From positions 124,001 through 188,000 of the forward strand of contig NZ_VTRU01000005.1 in the NCBI RefSeq assembly GCF_008274625.1: a stretch of 64,000 nucleotides of DNA, in the 5' to 3' direction. This DNA is from Chryseobacterium panacisoli. GTDB lineage: Bacteria; Bacteroidota; Bacteroidia; Flavobacteriales; Weeksellaceae. The notes below the pieces were generated by a model, which made no database searches, was not told the DNA's origin, and saw nothing but the letters and a program-made list of their open reading frames with translations. The position numbers were made by a program, and so were the translations under genes. This document shows positions 17,107 through 24,651 of the stretch, piece by piece; positions within the stretch are counted from its first letter, which is position 1, and every line of letters starts with the position of its first letter.

Positions 17107-17961
17107 ATGCTAAACAAACTTGCTGCCTCAGAACTTGTTCTGAATGAAGACGGAAGTGTATACCACCTGAATCTTTTACCTGAAGATATTGCTGACAAAA
17201 TCATCCTTGTAGGTGATCCTGACAGAGTGGCAAAAGTTTCAAAATACTTTGATACTGTAGAGATCAAAAAAAATAAAAGAGAATTCTATACGCATACAGG
17301 AACGCTTCGTGGAGAAAGAATTACGGTAATGTCTACCGGTATCGGAACTGAAAACATCGATATCGTAATGAACGAGCTTGATGCCTTAGTGAATATCGAT
17401 CTTAAAAATAAAGAATTTAAGACTGAGCATAAAGCTCTTGAACTATTCCGTATGGGAACTTGTGGAAGTGTAAACCCGGATGTACAGGTTGACAATATGC
17501 TGGTTACCCAAAATGTAGTAGGATTAGACGGATTGATGCATTTCTATCAGGATTATAACTTCGAGAATGAGTTTTCCAAAGGTTTCTTAGAAAAATTCCC
17601 TTACGAAAAAATTAAGCCGATGCTTTACTTCTCAGACTGGGCTGAAGAAATGGGTGATTATTATAAAGATGCCAAATACCATGGAAACACGGCAACATTC
17701 CCGGGGTTCTATGCTCCACAGGGAAGACAGCTTCGTTTGAAAGCAGTAGATGACAAATTCCTAGAAACATTGAATGATCTTGGAATTACCAATTTCGAGA
17801 TGGAAACCTCTGCGATCTATGCGCTTTCAAAATTATTAGGACACAAAGCCATTACCGTAAATAACGTTATCGCCAACAGAAGACGCGGTGAGTTCTCTGC
17901 AGACCACCATGCTTCAGAGAAAAACCTTATTGATTGGGTATTGGAAAGAATTATCAAGTAA
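17107..17961 (+). CDS. Nucleoside phosphorylase (uridine phosphorylase-like)
   Basis: A 284-residue cytoplasmic enzyme of the PNP/UDP family, which splits nucleosides with phosphate into base and ribose-1-phosphate. The phosphate-binding loop IILVGDPDRV is followed by TGIGTENIDIVMNEL, the core motif GTCGSVNPDVQVDNMLV and the base/ribose site NFEMETSAIYAL. The catalytic region near DHHASEKN matches family-level features. Specificity for uridine over purines is an inference from overall similarity. A strong terminator follows. Confidence 0.9.
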   Translation: MLNKLAASELVLNEDGSVYHLNLLPEDIADKIILVGDPDRVAKVSKYFDTVEIKKNKREFYTHTGTLRGERITVMSTGIGTENIDIVMNELDALVNIDLKNKEFKTEHKALELFRMGTCGSVNPDVQVDNMLVTQNVVGLDGLMHFYQDYNFENEFSKGFLEKFPYEKIKPMLYFSDWAEEMGDYYKDAKYHGNTATFPGFYAPQGRQLRLKAVDDKFLETLNDLGITNFEMETSAIYALSKLLGHKAITVNNVIANRRRGEFSADHHASEKNLIDWVLERIIK

Positions 17962-17983
17962 TTAATTCTGTTTACGATAAAAT

Positions 17984-18015
17984 AAAAACTCCGGAAAATA
18001 TTTCCGGAGTTTTTT
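17984..18015 (+). terminator. Intrinsic terminator of nucleoside phosphorylase gene
   Basis: AAAAACTCCGGAAA pairs with TTTCCGGAGTTTTT (14 bp) over a 3-base loop and ends in a T run. Confidence 0.9.
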
Positions 18016-18020
18016 GTGTT

Positions 18021-18083
18021 TTGGCTAAAGCCAATGGTATTTGTTTATTTTAAAAAACGGGCTAAAGCCCGTTCCTATTGAAT
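18021..18083 (+). repeat. Composite GGCTAAAGCC repeat, copy 1
   Basis: Unit A is TTGGCTAAAGCCAA (18021-18034). Unit B is AACGGGCTAAAGCCCGTT (18056-18073), followed by the conserved tail CCTATTGAAT. The same A-B order and about 35-base spacing recur near 25.5 and 54.0 kb. Confidence 0.8.
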
Positions 18084-18239
18084 TTGTATCGTTGAGTTTT
18101 GTTCCTTTCACCATGAATAAAGCTCAACACTAACCTCGTCATTCCATACAAATCTTTAAAAATAATGTAGTGATTCCTACGGAATAACAAAGGGGTCAAA
18201 AGAAGTTTCGTAGGTAAAAAGGGATAGGAATCGATACAA
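18084..18239. repeat. Nested inverted-repeat element between convergent genes
   Basis: The ends TTGTATCG (18084-18091) and CGATACAA (18232-18239) are perfect inverted repeats. Inside are a stem GTTGAGTTTT (18091-18100) / AAAGCTCAAC (18119-18128) and the palindrome ATTCC-TAC-GGAAT (18173-18185). It directly follows repeat unit B and stops at the end of the Rossmann-protein gene. It could be a small non-autonomous mobile element or a structured RNA. Confidence 0.5.
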
Positions 18240-18242
18240 TTA

Positions 18243-19004
18243 TTACAAATGGAAAGTTCTCGGATCAGGATACTGAAATACATAATCCAGCTCAGAAACC
18301 AGTTTTGAAGATAAGACCTTTTTCCCTTTTATTTCAAAAACTTCTTCATCAGGAATATTTTTCTGTGCATTAATCACCTGGCTTTTTGCCGGATGAATCG
18401 GAGCCGTAATATTATAAAGTTTTGCTTCTGTTTTGCTTTCAATCATTTTTGTAATAATAGCATTGATATCAGCATAATGAATATGATTCACGGCATGATC
18501 CATATTGCTCACATTATAGTTTTTCAGCAGCCTGTTGTCTCCCATCAAGCCTCCTAATCTCAGAATATTAAGCTGGGGATATTTGTTTCTCAACATTCTT
18601 TCTCCTGATACGCTCTCCAAAGGAACATCTTCTTCTGTAAAGTCTTTTGGAAGATCCGGATACACTCCTGTGGAACTCATCAGGAACATTTGCCCTTTAA
18701 AATTTCCGATAAATGATGACAAATTCTGAATTCTGTTATATAGAGAACTTACACAACAGCTTTTTTCAGACACCGGAATAGTAATAATCAAAACATCCAT
18801 ATTTTTAATTTCCTCCCATTCAGAAACAGGTTCTGTCAGCTGATAGTCCGGAAAAGATGCCACGACAGCATTCATTCCTTTGTTATTCAGAGCGCTGGCC
18901 TTGCTTTCCGTTGTTGTCGTTGCAGATATGGTATATTTTCCGGATAAGGAAGAAGCGATTTTCTCTCCCAGCCAGCCATAGCCTATAATTCCTATTTTTT
19001 TCAT
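18243..19004 (-). CDS. NAD(P)-binding Rossmann protein (SDR/epimerase-like)
   Basis: A 253-residue cytoplasmic protein. The dinucleotide-binding loop GIIGYGWLGEKIA is at residues 4-16. A later segment, MFLMSSTGVYPD, matches the SDR-epimerase active-site strand, and ILRLGGLMG follows. The family includes YeeZ-type atypical SDRs of unknown substrate. Its ATG overlaps the stop of the OhrR-like regulator gene (ATGA), so it is translationally coupled and probably controlled by that regulator. Confidence 0.82.
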   Translation of the reverse strand: MKKIGIIGYGWLGEKIASSLSGKYTISATTTTESKASALNNKGMNAVVASFPDYQLTEPVSEWEEIKNMDVLIITIPVSEKSCCVSSLYNRIQNLSSFIGNFKGQMFLMSSTGVYPDLPKDFTEEDVPLESVSGERMLRNKYPQLNILRLGGLMGDNRLLKNYNVSNMDHAVNHIHYADINAIITKMIESKTEAKLYNITAPIHPAKSQVINAQKNIPDEEVFEIKGKKVLSSKLVSELDYVFQYPDPRTFHL

Positions 19005-19429
19005 ATTTCAGATATGGGTTGAATTGATAATATTCCGTCTAAAGAAGCCATCAGCTGAGTTTTTACATCGTCACTCATCCGCATACAGTTTTGAACGGCT
19101 TCAGGAATAAATTTTGCTTTTTCTTTGAGTTTTGTGCCATTCTCTGTAAGATGGATCAGTACTACTCTTTCATCTTCTGAGCTGCGGATCCGGATGATCA
19201 GTCCGTTTTTTTCCATGCGTTTCAGCAGCGGAGTCAATGTTCCATTATCCAGATGTAGGTGCTCACCGATCTTTCCGATATTCATTCCTCCATATTCCCA
19301 TAAAACTGTCATGACAAGATATTGAGGATACGTCAATGAAATTTCATCCAGATAAGGTTTATATAAACCTGTGATATATCTGGAAACGGCATAGGTTTTA
19401 AAGCATAAATGTTCTGATAAAGGGATCAT
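19001..19429 (-). CDS. OhrR-like MarR-family regulator
   Basis: A 142-residue dimeric winged-helix repressor. The N-terminal HLCFKTYAVSR places a cysteine at position 9 in the sequence context of the peroxide-sensing Cys15 of B. subtilis OhrR. The recognition region (LHLDNGTLTPLLKRMEKNGLI) and the wing (RSSEDERVVLIHLT) are very close to OhrR. Family members lose DNA binding when the cysteine is oxidised by organic hydroperoxides. No ohr gene lies next to it; the overlapping downstream gene is a Rossmann protein. A palindromic operator candidate sits just upstream, suggesting autoregulation. Confidence 0.88.
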   Translation of the reverse strand: MIPLSEHLCFKTYAVSRYITGLYKPYLDEISLTYPQYLVMTVLWEYGGMNIGKIGEHLHLDNGTLTPLLKRMEKNGLIIRIRSSEDERVVLIHLTENGTKLKEKAKFIPEAVQNCMRMSDDVKTQLMASLDGILSIQPISEI

Positions 19430-19461
19430 CGTTTTTTTTAATAAACAAAGATAGAATATTT

Positions 19462-19477
19462 ATATTGTGTACAATAT
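19462..19477. promoter_or_regulatory. Candidate MarR/OhrR operator
   Basis: ATATTGT-GT-ACAATAT, a perfect inverted repeat with 7-base arms, lies 33 bases upstream of the regulator start. Its TTGTnnACAA core resembles known OhrR/MarR sites. Confidence 0.6.
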
Positions 19478-19602
19478 TTTTGTTTAAAATGTTTATTCGT
19501 GCAAGTGACAGGAAAAATTAAAACCGTTTAAGCCCAAAATATATTTTATTCCGGGCTATGATTATTTTATTACTTTAGCGAGAGTAAAACTAACCATTGA
19601 AT

Positions 19603-19869
19603 ATGAAAAATACTAAGCAGCCAGAAATCAATAAACTTTCCGAACTTTCTATTGAGGAACTGACAAAAGAAGAAAAGAAACGTTCTGCAGCTCATATTAC
19701 ATTTTGTATTATTATGGGAATATTAATAGCAGCCTGTATCTATGTTACCATAAAGAAAGGTTTCAATGGAATAACTCCGCTGCCTTTGGCTTTTTTTCCC
19801 CTGTACCTGATTATAAGGAATAGCTGGCAAAATGCCCGTAAAGAAATAAGGTCCCGAAAGCTCGACTAA
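19603..19869 (+). CDS. Small membrane protein of unknown function
   Basis: An 88-residue protein from the ATG at 19603; a TTG six bases earlier is possible but less likely. A charged N-terminal third (about 1-30, many Glu/Lys) precedes two membrane helices (FCIIMGILIAACIYVTI and a second around LPLAFFPLYLII). A basic tail (ARKEIRSRKL) follows. I recognise no family. It stands alone between the divergent regulator gene and the convergent tag gene. Confidence 0.7.
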   Translation: MKNTKQPEINKLSELSIEELTKEEKKRSAAHITFCIIMGILIAACIYVTIKKGFNGITPLPLAFFPLYLIIRNSWQNARKEIRSRKLD

Positions 19870-19929
19870 ATTCCATACAAATGTCCGGGATGTAAATAAA
19901 AAATCATCAAATTCAAATAAAACCAACTA

Positions 19930-20487
19930 TTACTTCCTCGTAAAGCAGTCTTTTATGTGGTCATTGACCATTCCGGTAGCCTGCATATGGGCATAAATTA
20001 CCGTGGACCCCACGAATTTGAACCCTCTTTTTTTAAGTTCTTTAGAAATAAGATCAGAAATTTCTGTAGTAGCAGGAACGTCTGATAACTTTTCAGGCCT
20101 GTTATTAATGGGCTTCCCGCCTGTAAAACTCCAGATATAGCTAGAAAAACTCCCGAATTCTTTCTGAACTTCCATAAATCGCTGAGCATTGGTAACTGCG
20201 GCCAAAATTTTAAGCCTGTTTCTGATAATTCCGGAGTTATTCATTAATTCTTCAATCTTCTTCTCTGAATAGGAGGCTACTTTTTTATAATCAAAATGAT
20301 CAAAAGCGTTTCTGAAGTTTTCTCTTTTAGACAAAATAGTATACCAGCTCAATCCGGCCTGAAAGCTTTCAAGAATCAGGAATTCAAATATTGTTTCATC
20401 ATCATACACGGGTCTTCCCCACTCTTCATCGTGATATTTTCTGTAGAGGTCATCTTTTTCGCACCATCCACACCGTATATTTTCCAT
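19930..20487 (-). CDS. tag: DNA-3-methyladenine glycosylase I
   Basis: A 185-residue base-excision-repair enzyme that removes 3-methyladenine from DNA. Start chosen at the ATG at 20487 (MENIRCGWCEKDD) rather than an in-frame TTG nine bases earlier. The zinc-binding N-terminal CGWC pair and the C-terminal His/Cys pair (HMQATGMVNDH then C) are present. The substrate pocket motif ESFQAGLSW and the aromatic YHDEEWGRP are also present. Length and motif order are normal for Tag. Confidence 0.95.
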   Translation of the reverse strand: MENIRCGWCEKDDLYRKYHDEEWGRPVYDDETIFEFLILESFQAGLSWYTILSKRENFRNAFDHFDYKKVASYSEKKIEELMNNSGIIRNRLKILAAVTNAQRFMEVQKEFGSFSSYIWSFTGGKPINNRPEKLSDVPATTEISDLISKELKKRGFKFVGSTVIYAHMQATGMVNDHIKDCFTRK

Positions 20488-20626
20488 AATTATCAAATTC
20501 TAATAAGTTAAAGGTACTATTGATTTGGAAAAAAATAACAAAAGATTATGAAAAGTTTAACAGAGACTCTTTATTTTAGGAATGGTTATTGTTTAATTAC
20601 TGATACCTAACCAAATTTATAATATT

Positions 20627-20926
20627 ATGAACAATTCAGAGTATAACAAAGCGGAAAATGCAGTAAACAATGTAGAAAATTCTTTACAAAATGCAACGGA
20701 CAAAGCCAAATGGAAAATCAATGAATTGGCAGATAAGGCTAAAGATTATATTAATGAGAAAAGAGATAATGATCAGGAAGCCAGCCAGGAAGACTGGTTT
20801 GACAGGGTAAAAGCTAATGTCTCCGATGCCTGGGAGGATATCAAGGATAAAGCAGATGAGGCATGGGAAAAAACCAAAGATGCGGCAGAGGATGTAAAGG
20901 CAGAATGGAATAAGAAAACCAATTAG
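20627..20926 (+). CDS. Small charged helical protein (LEA/YtxH-like)
   Basis: A 99-residue, highly charged protein with no signal peptide or membrane segment. It consists of amphipathic 11-residue-like helical repeats (KAKWKINELADKAKDYINEK, then DAWEDIKDKADEAWEKTKDA). This resembles LEA-type or CsbD/YtxH-like stress proteins, but there is no firm family match. A stress-protective role is a guess. It has its own terminator and precedes fabI by about 120 bases. Confidence 0.7.
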   Translation: MNNSEYNKAENAVNNVENSLQNATDKAKWKINELADKAKDYINEKRDNDQEASQEDWFDRVKANVSDAWEDIKDKADEAWEKTKDAAEDVKAEWNKKTN

Positions 20927-20956
20927 TATTTCAGTCATATAAATATTTTCAATAAA

Positions 20957-20990
20957 ATGGAGTCTTAAATTGATAAGGCTCCATTTTTTA
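20957..20990 (+). terminator. Intrinsic terminator of small helical protein gene
   Basis: ATGGAGTCTT / AAGGCTCCAT (one G-U pair) followed by TTTTTTA. Confidence 0.8.
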
Positions 20991-21014
20991 TTATGTCATA
21001 ACCACAATTATTGC

Positions 21015-21022
21015 TACATTTG
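21015..21022 (+). promoter_or_regulatory. Candidate -7 element for fabI
   Basis: TACATTTG matches TAnnTTTG, 24 bases before the fabI start codon. The -33 element is not clear. Confidence 0.45.
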
Positions 21023-21046
21023 TATTATAATAAACATTAAAGAATT

Positions 21047-21856
21047 ATGTCATACGGTTTACTTAAAGGCAAAAAGGGAATTATTTTTGGAGCCCTTAAT
21101 GAACAATCTATCGCATGGAAAGTTGCTGAAAGATGCCATGAAGAAGGTGCTGAATTTATCTTATCCAATGCTCCTATTGCTTTAAGAATGGGAGAACTAA
21201 ATGGTTTAGCAGAAAAAACAGGTTCTGAAGTAATAGGTGCTGATGCTACTTCTATAGAAGATCTTGAAAAACTTTTTGATGCCGCTGTTGCAAAATTTGG
21301 AAAAATCGACTTTATCCTTCACTCTATCGGAATGTCTATCAACGTAAGAAAAGGAAAACATTATACAGAAATGAACTACGACTGGTTGGAAAAAGGCTGG
21401 GATATTTCCGCTGTTTCTTTCCATAAGGTAATGCGTGTAGCCTGGGAAAAAGACTGCATGAATGAATGGGGAAGTATTTTAGCACTTACATATATTGCTG
21501 CTCAGAGAACATTCCCGGATTATAATGATATGTCTGATAACAAAGCTTATCTTGAAAGCATTGCGAGAACTTTCGGAAACTATTGGGGAGAAAGAAAAGT
21601 ACGTGTAAATACGGTTTCTCAGTCTCCTACAATGACTACTGCCGGTAGCGGAGTGAAAGGTTTCGGAGGATTCCTTGGATATGCAGAAGATATGTCTCCA
21701 CTAGGAAACGCTACAGCTCTTGAATGTGCAGACTACTGTGTAACTTTATTCTCTGATCTTACGAAAAAAGTAACAATGCAGAACCTTTTCCATGATGGTG
21801 GTTTCAGCAGCTCAGGTGTTACTCAGAGAGTAATCAGTAAATATGATGCTGAATAA
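21047..21856 (+). CDS. fabI: Enoyl-ACP reductase (NADH), FabI
   Basis: A 269-residue SDR enzyme that catalyses the last reduction step of fatty-acid elongation in the cytoplasm. The FabI-type nucleotide loop GKKGIIFGALNEQSIAWKVA is at about residues 6-25. The catalytic Y-x6-K pair is in PDYNDMSDNKAYLES, with VNTVSQSPTMTTAGSG behind it. Length and motifs match FabI rather than FabL or FabV. It has its own long terminator. Confidence 0.96.
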   Translation: MSYGLLKGKKGIIFGALNEQSIAWKVAERCHEEGAEFILSNAPIALRMGELNGLAEKTGSEVIGADATSIEDLEKLFDAAVAKFGKIDFILHSIGMSINVRKGKHYTEMNYDWLEKGWDISAVSFHKVMRVAWEKDCMNEWGSILALTYIAAQRTFPDYNDMSDNKAYLESIARTFGNYWGERKVRVNTVSQSPTMTTAGSGVKGFGGFLGYAEDMSPLGNATALECADYCVTLFSDLTKKVTMQNLFHDGGFSSSGVTQRVISKYDAE

Positions 21857-21901
21857 TAATTCATCGAAAAAATAACGAACTGATAACGTTTCGTTTACCA
21901 T

Positions 21902-21944
21902 AAAAGAAAACCCATGAATCTGTTTCATGGGTTTTCTTTTTTTT
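21902..21944 (+). terminator. Intrinsic terminator of fabI
   Basis: A 17-bp perfect stem (core AAAACCCATGAA / TTCATGGGTTTT) with a 5-base loop and a following T run. It sits between fabI and the convergent terpene synthase gene. Confidence 0.9.
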
Positions 21945-21961
21945 AACAGTCATCAATATTT

Positions 21962-22966
21962 CTAGCCCGGGAACTCCCCTTCCACATATCCTCCATTCAC
22001 ATATCTGGAAGTATCATTAGTATGCCATACATATACTCCGGCAATCATAATTCCCAAATCCTGTATATAATTGTATACCTCATTCTGCCATTTCCCAAAC
22101 GGAGGAAGATGATCCCGCAATACCAGAAATTCTTTTAAATATTGATCGTGAATTTCCAGAGCTTTCATGTAAGCATCATGTAATGAGAGTGTATACTCCT
22201 TCTGCAAAACTTTTACCAGATTCATGGTATCTCCGTCCCTGTGAATTTCTTTGGGTAAAGAGATGATGTCATTGTGTATACCAATCATTAAAGAACAGAG
22301 AGAGTAAATACGCCTGATATGCGGATGTTCGAAAATTTCATCCGGCAGCTGTCTGTATTCTTTCTGTAATACTGCATAATCACAGTATGGCAGTACTCCA
22401 CTTGTAGCTTCACGAATAAGCAGATACACAGGCAATGGCGGGACAATATTTGCCCGATAGTATGTTTTTTCTTCTGAATAACCTATCAGCACATCCTGAA
22501 TTGATTTTATAAATCTTCTGTATATACTTTGAGGAATACCGCAATTGAGAGCATCCTGCCTGAGGACCCAGAATAAATGAAAAATACCATTTTCAGAGGG
22601 TTCTTCAGAGTTTTCACCGGATAATAATGCAATAACCTGAGCCATTATTCTGTACATTTCATCTCTGCTGCAACGATCAAAATAATCATCCATCATTGCT
22701 CCATTTGCTGTATAGTTGGCTAAAGGCCTGAGTTCTGCAATATTTTTAAGGAAAGGGCAACCTTTTGCAGCAATATCTGTCAAATGATGCGATTTATGCT
22801 TTTCACGGGCTTCTTTACTTTGAAAAGCGTATTCTTCATCAATCCATTGATAATATTCTTGTCTTTGTTTTTGCAGCTCAGGATGAGTGAAATCCGGAAA
22901 AGGGTAATGAGGCCTGGGAAGTAAGTGCAGGCCTGCATAAAATTCTTCATTTGTTGTTGGTTTCAT
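21962..22966 (-). CDS. Class I terpene synthase
   Basis: A 334-residue protein of the bacterial class I terpene cyclase family, which ionises an isoprenyl diphosphate and cyclises the cation. The aspartate-rich metal motif DDYFD is at 93-97. The NSE triad is intact at 232-240 (NDIISLPKE: N232, S236, E240). An arginine at 185 sits near the expected pyrophosphate-sensor position, and a C-terminal RY pair (TSRYVNG) is present. All catalytic elements are intact, so it should be active. The chain length of the substrate (GPP, FPP or GGPP) cannot be read from sequence. No prenyltransferase or P450 gene is adjacent. Confidence 0.92.
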   Translation of the reverse strand: MKPTTNEEFYAGLHLLPRPHYPFPDFTHPELQKQRQEYYQWIDEEYAFQSKEAREKHKSHHLTDIAAKGCPFLKNIAELRPLANYTANGAMMDDYFDRCSRDEMYRIMAQVIALLSGENSEEPSENGIFHLFWVLRQDALNCGIPQSIYRRFIKSIQDVLIGYSEEKTYYRANIVPPLPVYLLIREATSGVLPYCDYAVLQKEYRQLPDEIFEHPHIRRIYSLCSLMIGIHNDIISLPKEIHRDGDTMNLVKVLQKEYTLSLHDAYMKALEIHDQYLKEFLVLRDHLPPFGKWQNEVYNYIQDLGIMIAGVYVWHTNDTSRYVNGGYVEGEFPG

Positions 22967-23117
22967 AGTTTTTATTTTAGGAACAGATTAAAATTATTGA
23001 AAAAAATCATATAATTCATAAAAAAACAACATATCAAACTATCATACAATAAGTTACGCCTATTTTTTCAAGTCTAAAGATAGAATTTATACAGTGGTAT
23101 AGAGTATTTAAAATAAA

Positions 23118-23144
23118 CCCGGCGGCCTCTTCGAGGCCGCCGGG
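23118..23144 (-). terminator. GC-rich terminator of the glucan PUL operon
   Basis: A perfect 12-bp stem (CCCGGCGGCCTC / GAGGCCGCCGGG) with a 3-base loop; on the minus strand it is followed by TTTATTTT. It lies 28 bases after the last PUL gene and is far richer in GC than its surroundings. Confidence 0.88.
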
Positions 23145-23171
23145 TCTGTCAAAAATAATATTAATATGATA

Positions 23172-24611
23172 TTATAAAATTACGGTCTGTATAGAGTGTG
23201 CCGGAGCGTTCAGTTTGGCTGCCATTCCTTCTATCCACAGGTTTGTTTCAATATCATTATCTGAATCGTTCATGATCACAGTTACCAACTGTCCGTTTTC
23301 GTTCATAAAGGCAGAAGACGTCAGTGCTGCTCTGTTGGAAGAACTCCCTATTCTCTGGGCATTCGGTTTGATATATTTTGAAACATGTCCTATATAATAA
23401 TATTCATAGGTATAGAAAACCTCTCCGGTTTTGGTATCTGCAATAATCGGGGCAAAACAAAAGTTTCCTTTGTGATTGGGCCCTCCGGTTTCATCCAACA
23501 GAATGTTCCAGTCAGTCCATAGTGCATTTCCTTTATTGAAATCATTCAGCATATTTTTGCTGTACAATTCTCCCAGACTTACATCATAGATCTTATCCAT
23601 ACTGAACTGTTCTTTGCATCCTTCCGTGAAGGCCAGGAATTTATCCGGAAAAGCCCTGTGTGTTTCTGCTAAATTGTCAAAAAGCTGCGTTTTATTATTC
23701 CATGTTTCATACCAGTGATACCCGATTCCTTGAGCGTATTTTGCAGTTTCCGGATCGCTTAATGTGGTCGTTGCTCTTTGATAGATAAGGTCTCTGTTGT
23801 GATCCCAGATCATTACTTTTTTATCTTTATATCCGTTTTTCCAAAGTGTTGGTCCAAGATTCTTTTTCAGGAATTCTCCTTCTTCTTCAGCGGTGTAGAT
23901 ACATGATTCCCAGCTTTGGGTAGCCATTGGTTCGTTCTGAACAGTTAATCCCCAGATATTAATTCCTCTTTTTTCGTATTCCTTAATGAATTTGATATAA
24001 TAATCTGCCCACGTCTGGTAATATTCATTTTCTAATCTTCCGCCTTTATACAAACTTTTATTTGATTTCATCCAGGCTGGCGGACTCCACGGAGAGAAAT
24101 AGAAGGTGAAATTATTCCCAATCATTTTCTGGGCTTCTTTGATCATCGGAATCTTATACTTCTCATCATGAGCAACGTTGAACGTTTTCAGGGAAGTGTC
24201 ATTATCCTCTACATAAGTATAAGAATCACTGGAAAAGTCGCAAGAATTCATATTGGTACGGACAACAGTGTAACCTAATCCGTTTTTGCCAAAATAAGCG
24301 TCAAGGATTTCCTTTTGCTTGTTCTTTGGCATTTTATAAAAAGTTTCTGCTGATGCATCGGTAATAGCACCACCAATTCCTATCAGTTTCTGATATTTAA
24401 AATTGGGAGCCACAAAAATACAGGCCTCAGTTTCTTTAGGCTGACCGAATTGTTCAAATTTAACGGCTCCTTTATCCGCCATCTTCTCATTCGCTTTCGA
24501 GTTGGTAAGGATCACCTTAGCTGTTTTTCCTGCATTCTTTTTCCAATAATTCTGCGCATTAACGTTGATAACAACGCCTACTACAAAACAACTTACAATT
24601 AGTTTTCTCAT
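23172..24611 (-). CDS. GH30 family glycosidase (glucosylceramidase-like), last gene of the PUL
   Basis: A 479-residue secreted enzyme with a signal peptide ending near VNAQ. The GH30 (beta/alpha)8 barrel shows the motif IGIGGAITDASAET and FSPWSPPAWMKSN. The acid/base Glu is E227 (TVQNEP) and the nucleophile E330 (AFTEG). A short C-terminal beta domain follows. It is closest by eye to the GBA/GH30_1 type, which act on beta-glucosides, but beta-1,6-glucan activity also fits the locus. It is the most distal gene of the operon, 40 bases after the GH16 gene. Confidence 0.88.
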   Translation of the reverse strand: MRKLIVSCFVVGVVINVNAQNYWKKNAGKTAKVILTNSKANEKMADKGAVKFEQFGQPKETEACIFVAPNFKYQKLIGIGGAITDASAETFYKMPKNKQKEILDAYFGKNGLGYTVVRTNMNSCDFSSDSYTYVEDNDTSLKTFNVAHDEKYKIPMIKEAQKMIGNNFTFYFSPWSPPAWMKSNKSLYKGGRLENEYYQTWADYYIKFIKEYEKRGINIWGLTVQNEPMATQSWESCIYTAEEEGEFLKKNLGPTLWKNGYKDKKVMIWDHNRDLIYQRATTTLSDPETAKYAQGIGYHWYETWNNKTQLFDNLAETHRAFPDKFLAFTEGCKEQFSMDKIYDVSLGELYSKNMLNDFNKGNALWTDWNILLDETGGPNHKGNFCFAPIIADTKTGEVFYTYEYYYIGHVSKYIKPNAQRIGSSSNRAALTSSAFMNENGQLVTVIMNDSDNDIETNLWIEGMAAKLNAPAHSIQTVIL

Positions 24612-24651
24612 TATTTTTTTTCTGTTTTTGGACCTATTGTCCTCATTTTCA

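Noticed and set aside
18062-18283. A 73-residue minus-strand frame covering the repeat element
   Set aside because: It overlaps the end of the Rossmann-protein gene and consists mainly of inverted repeats; no signal of a real protein.
23118-23144. The GC-rich hairpin as an attachment site or mark of foreign DNA
   Set aside because: Its position just after the last PUL gene and the minus-strand T-rich tail make an intrinsic terminator the simpler reading.
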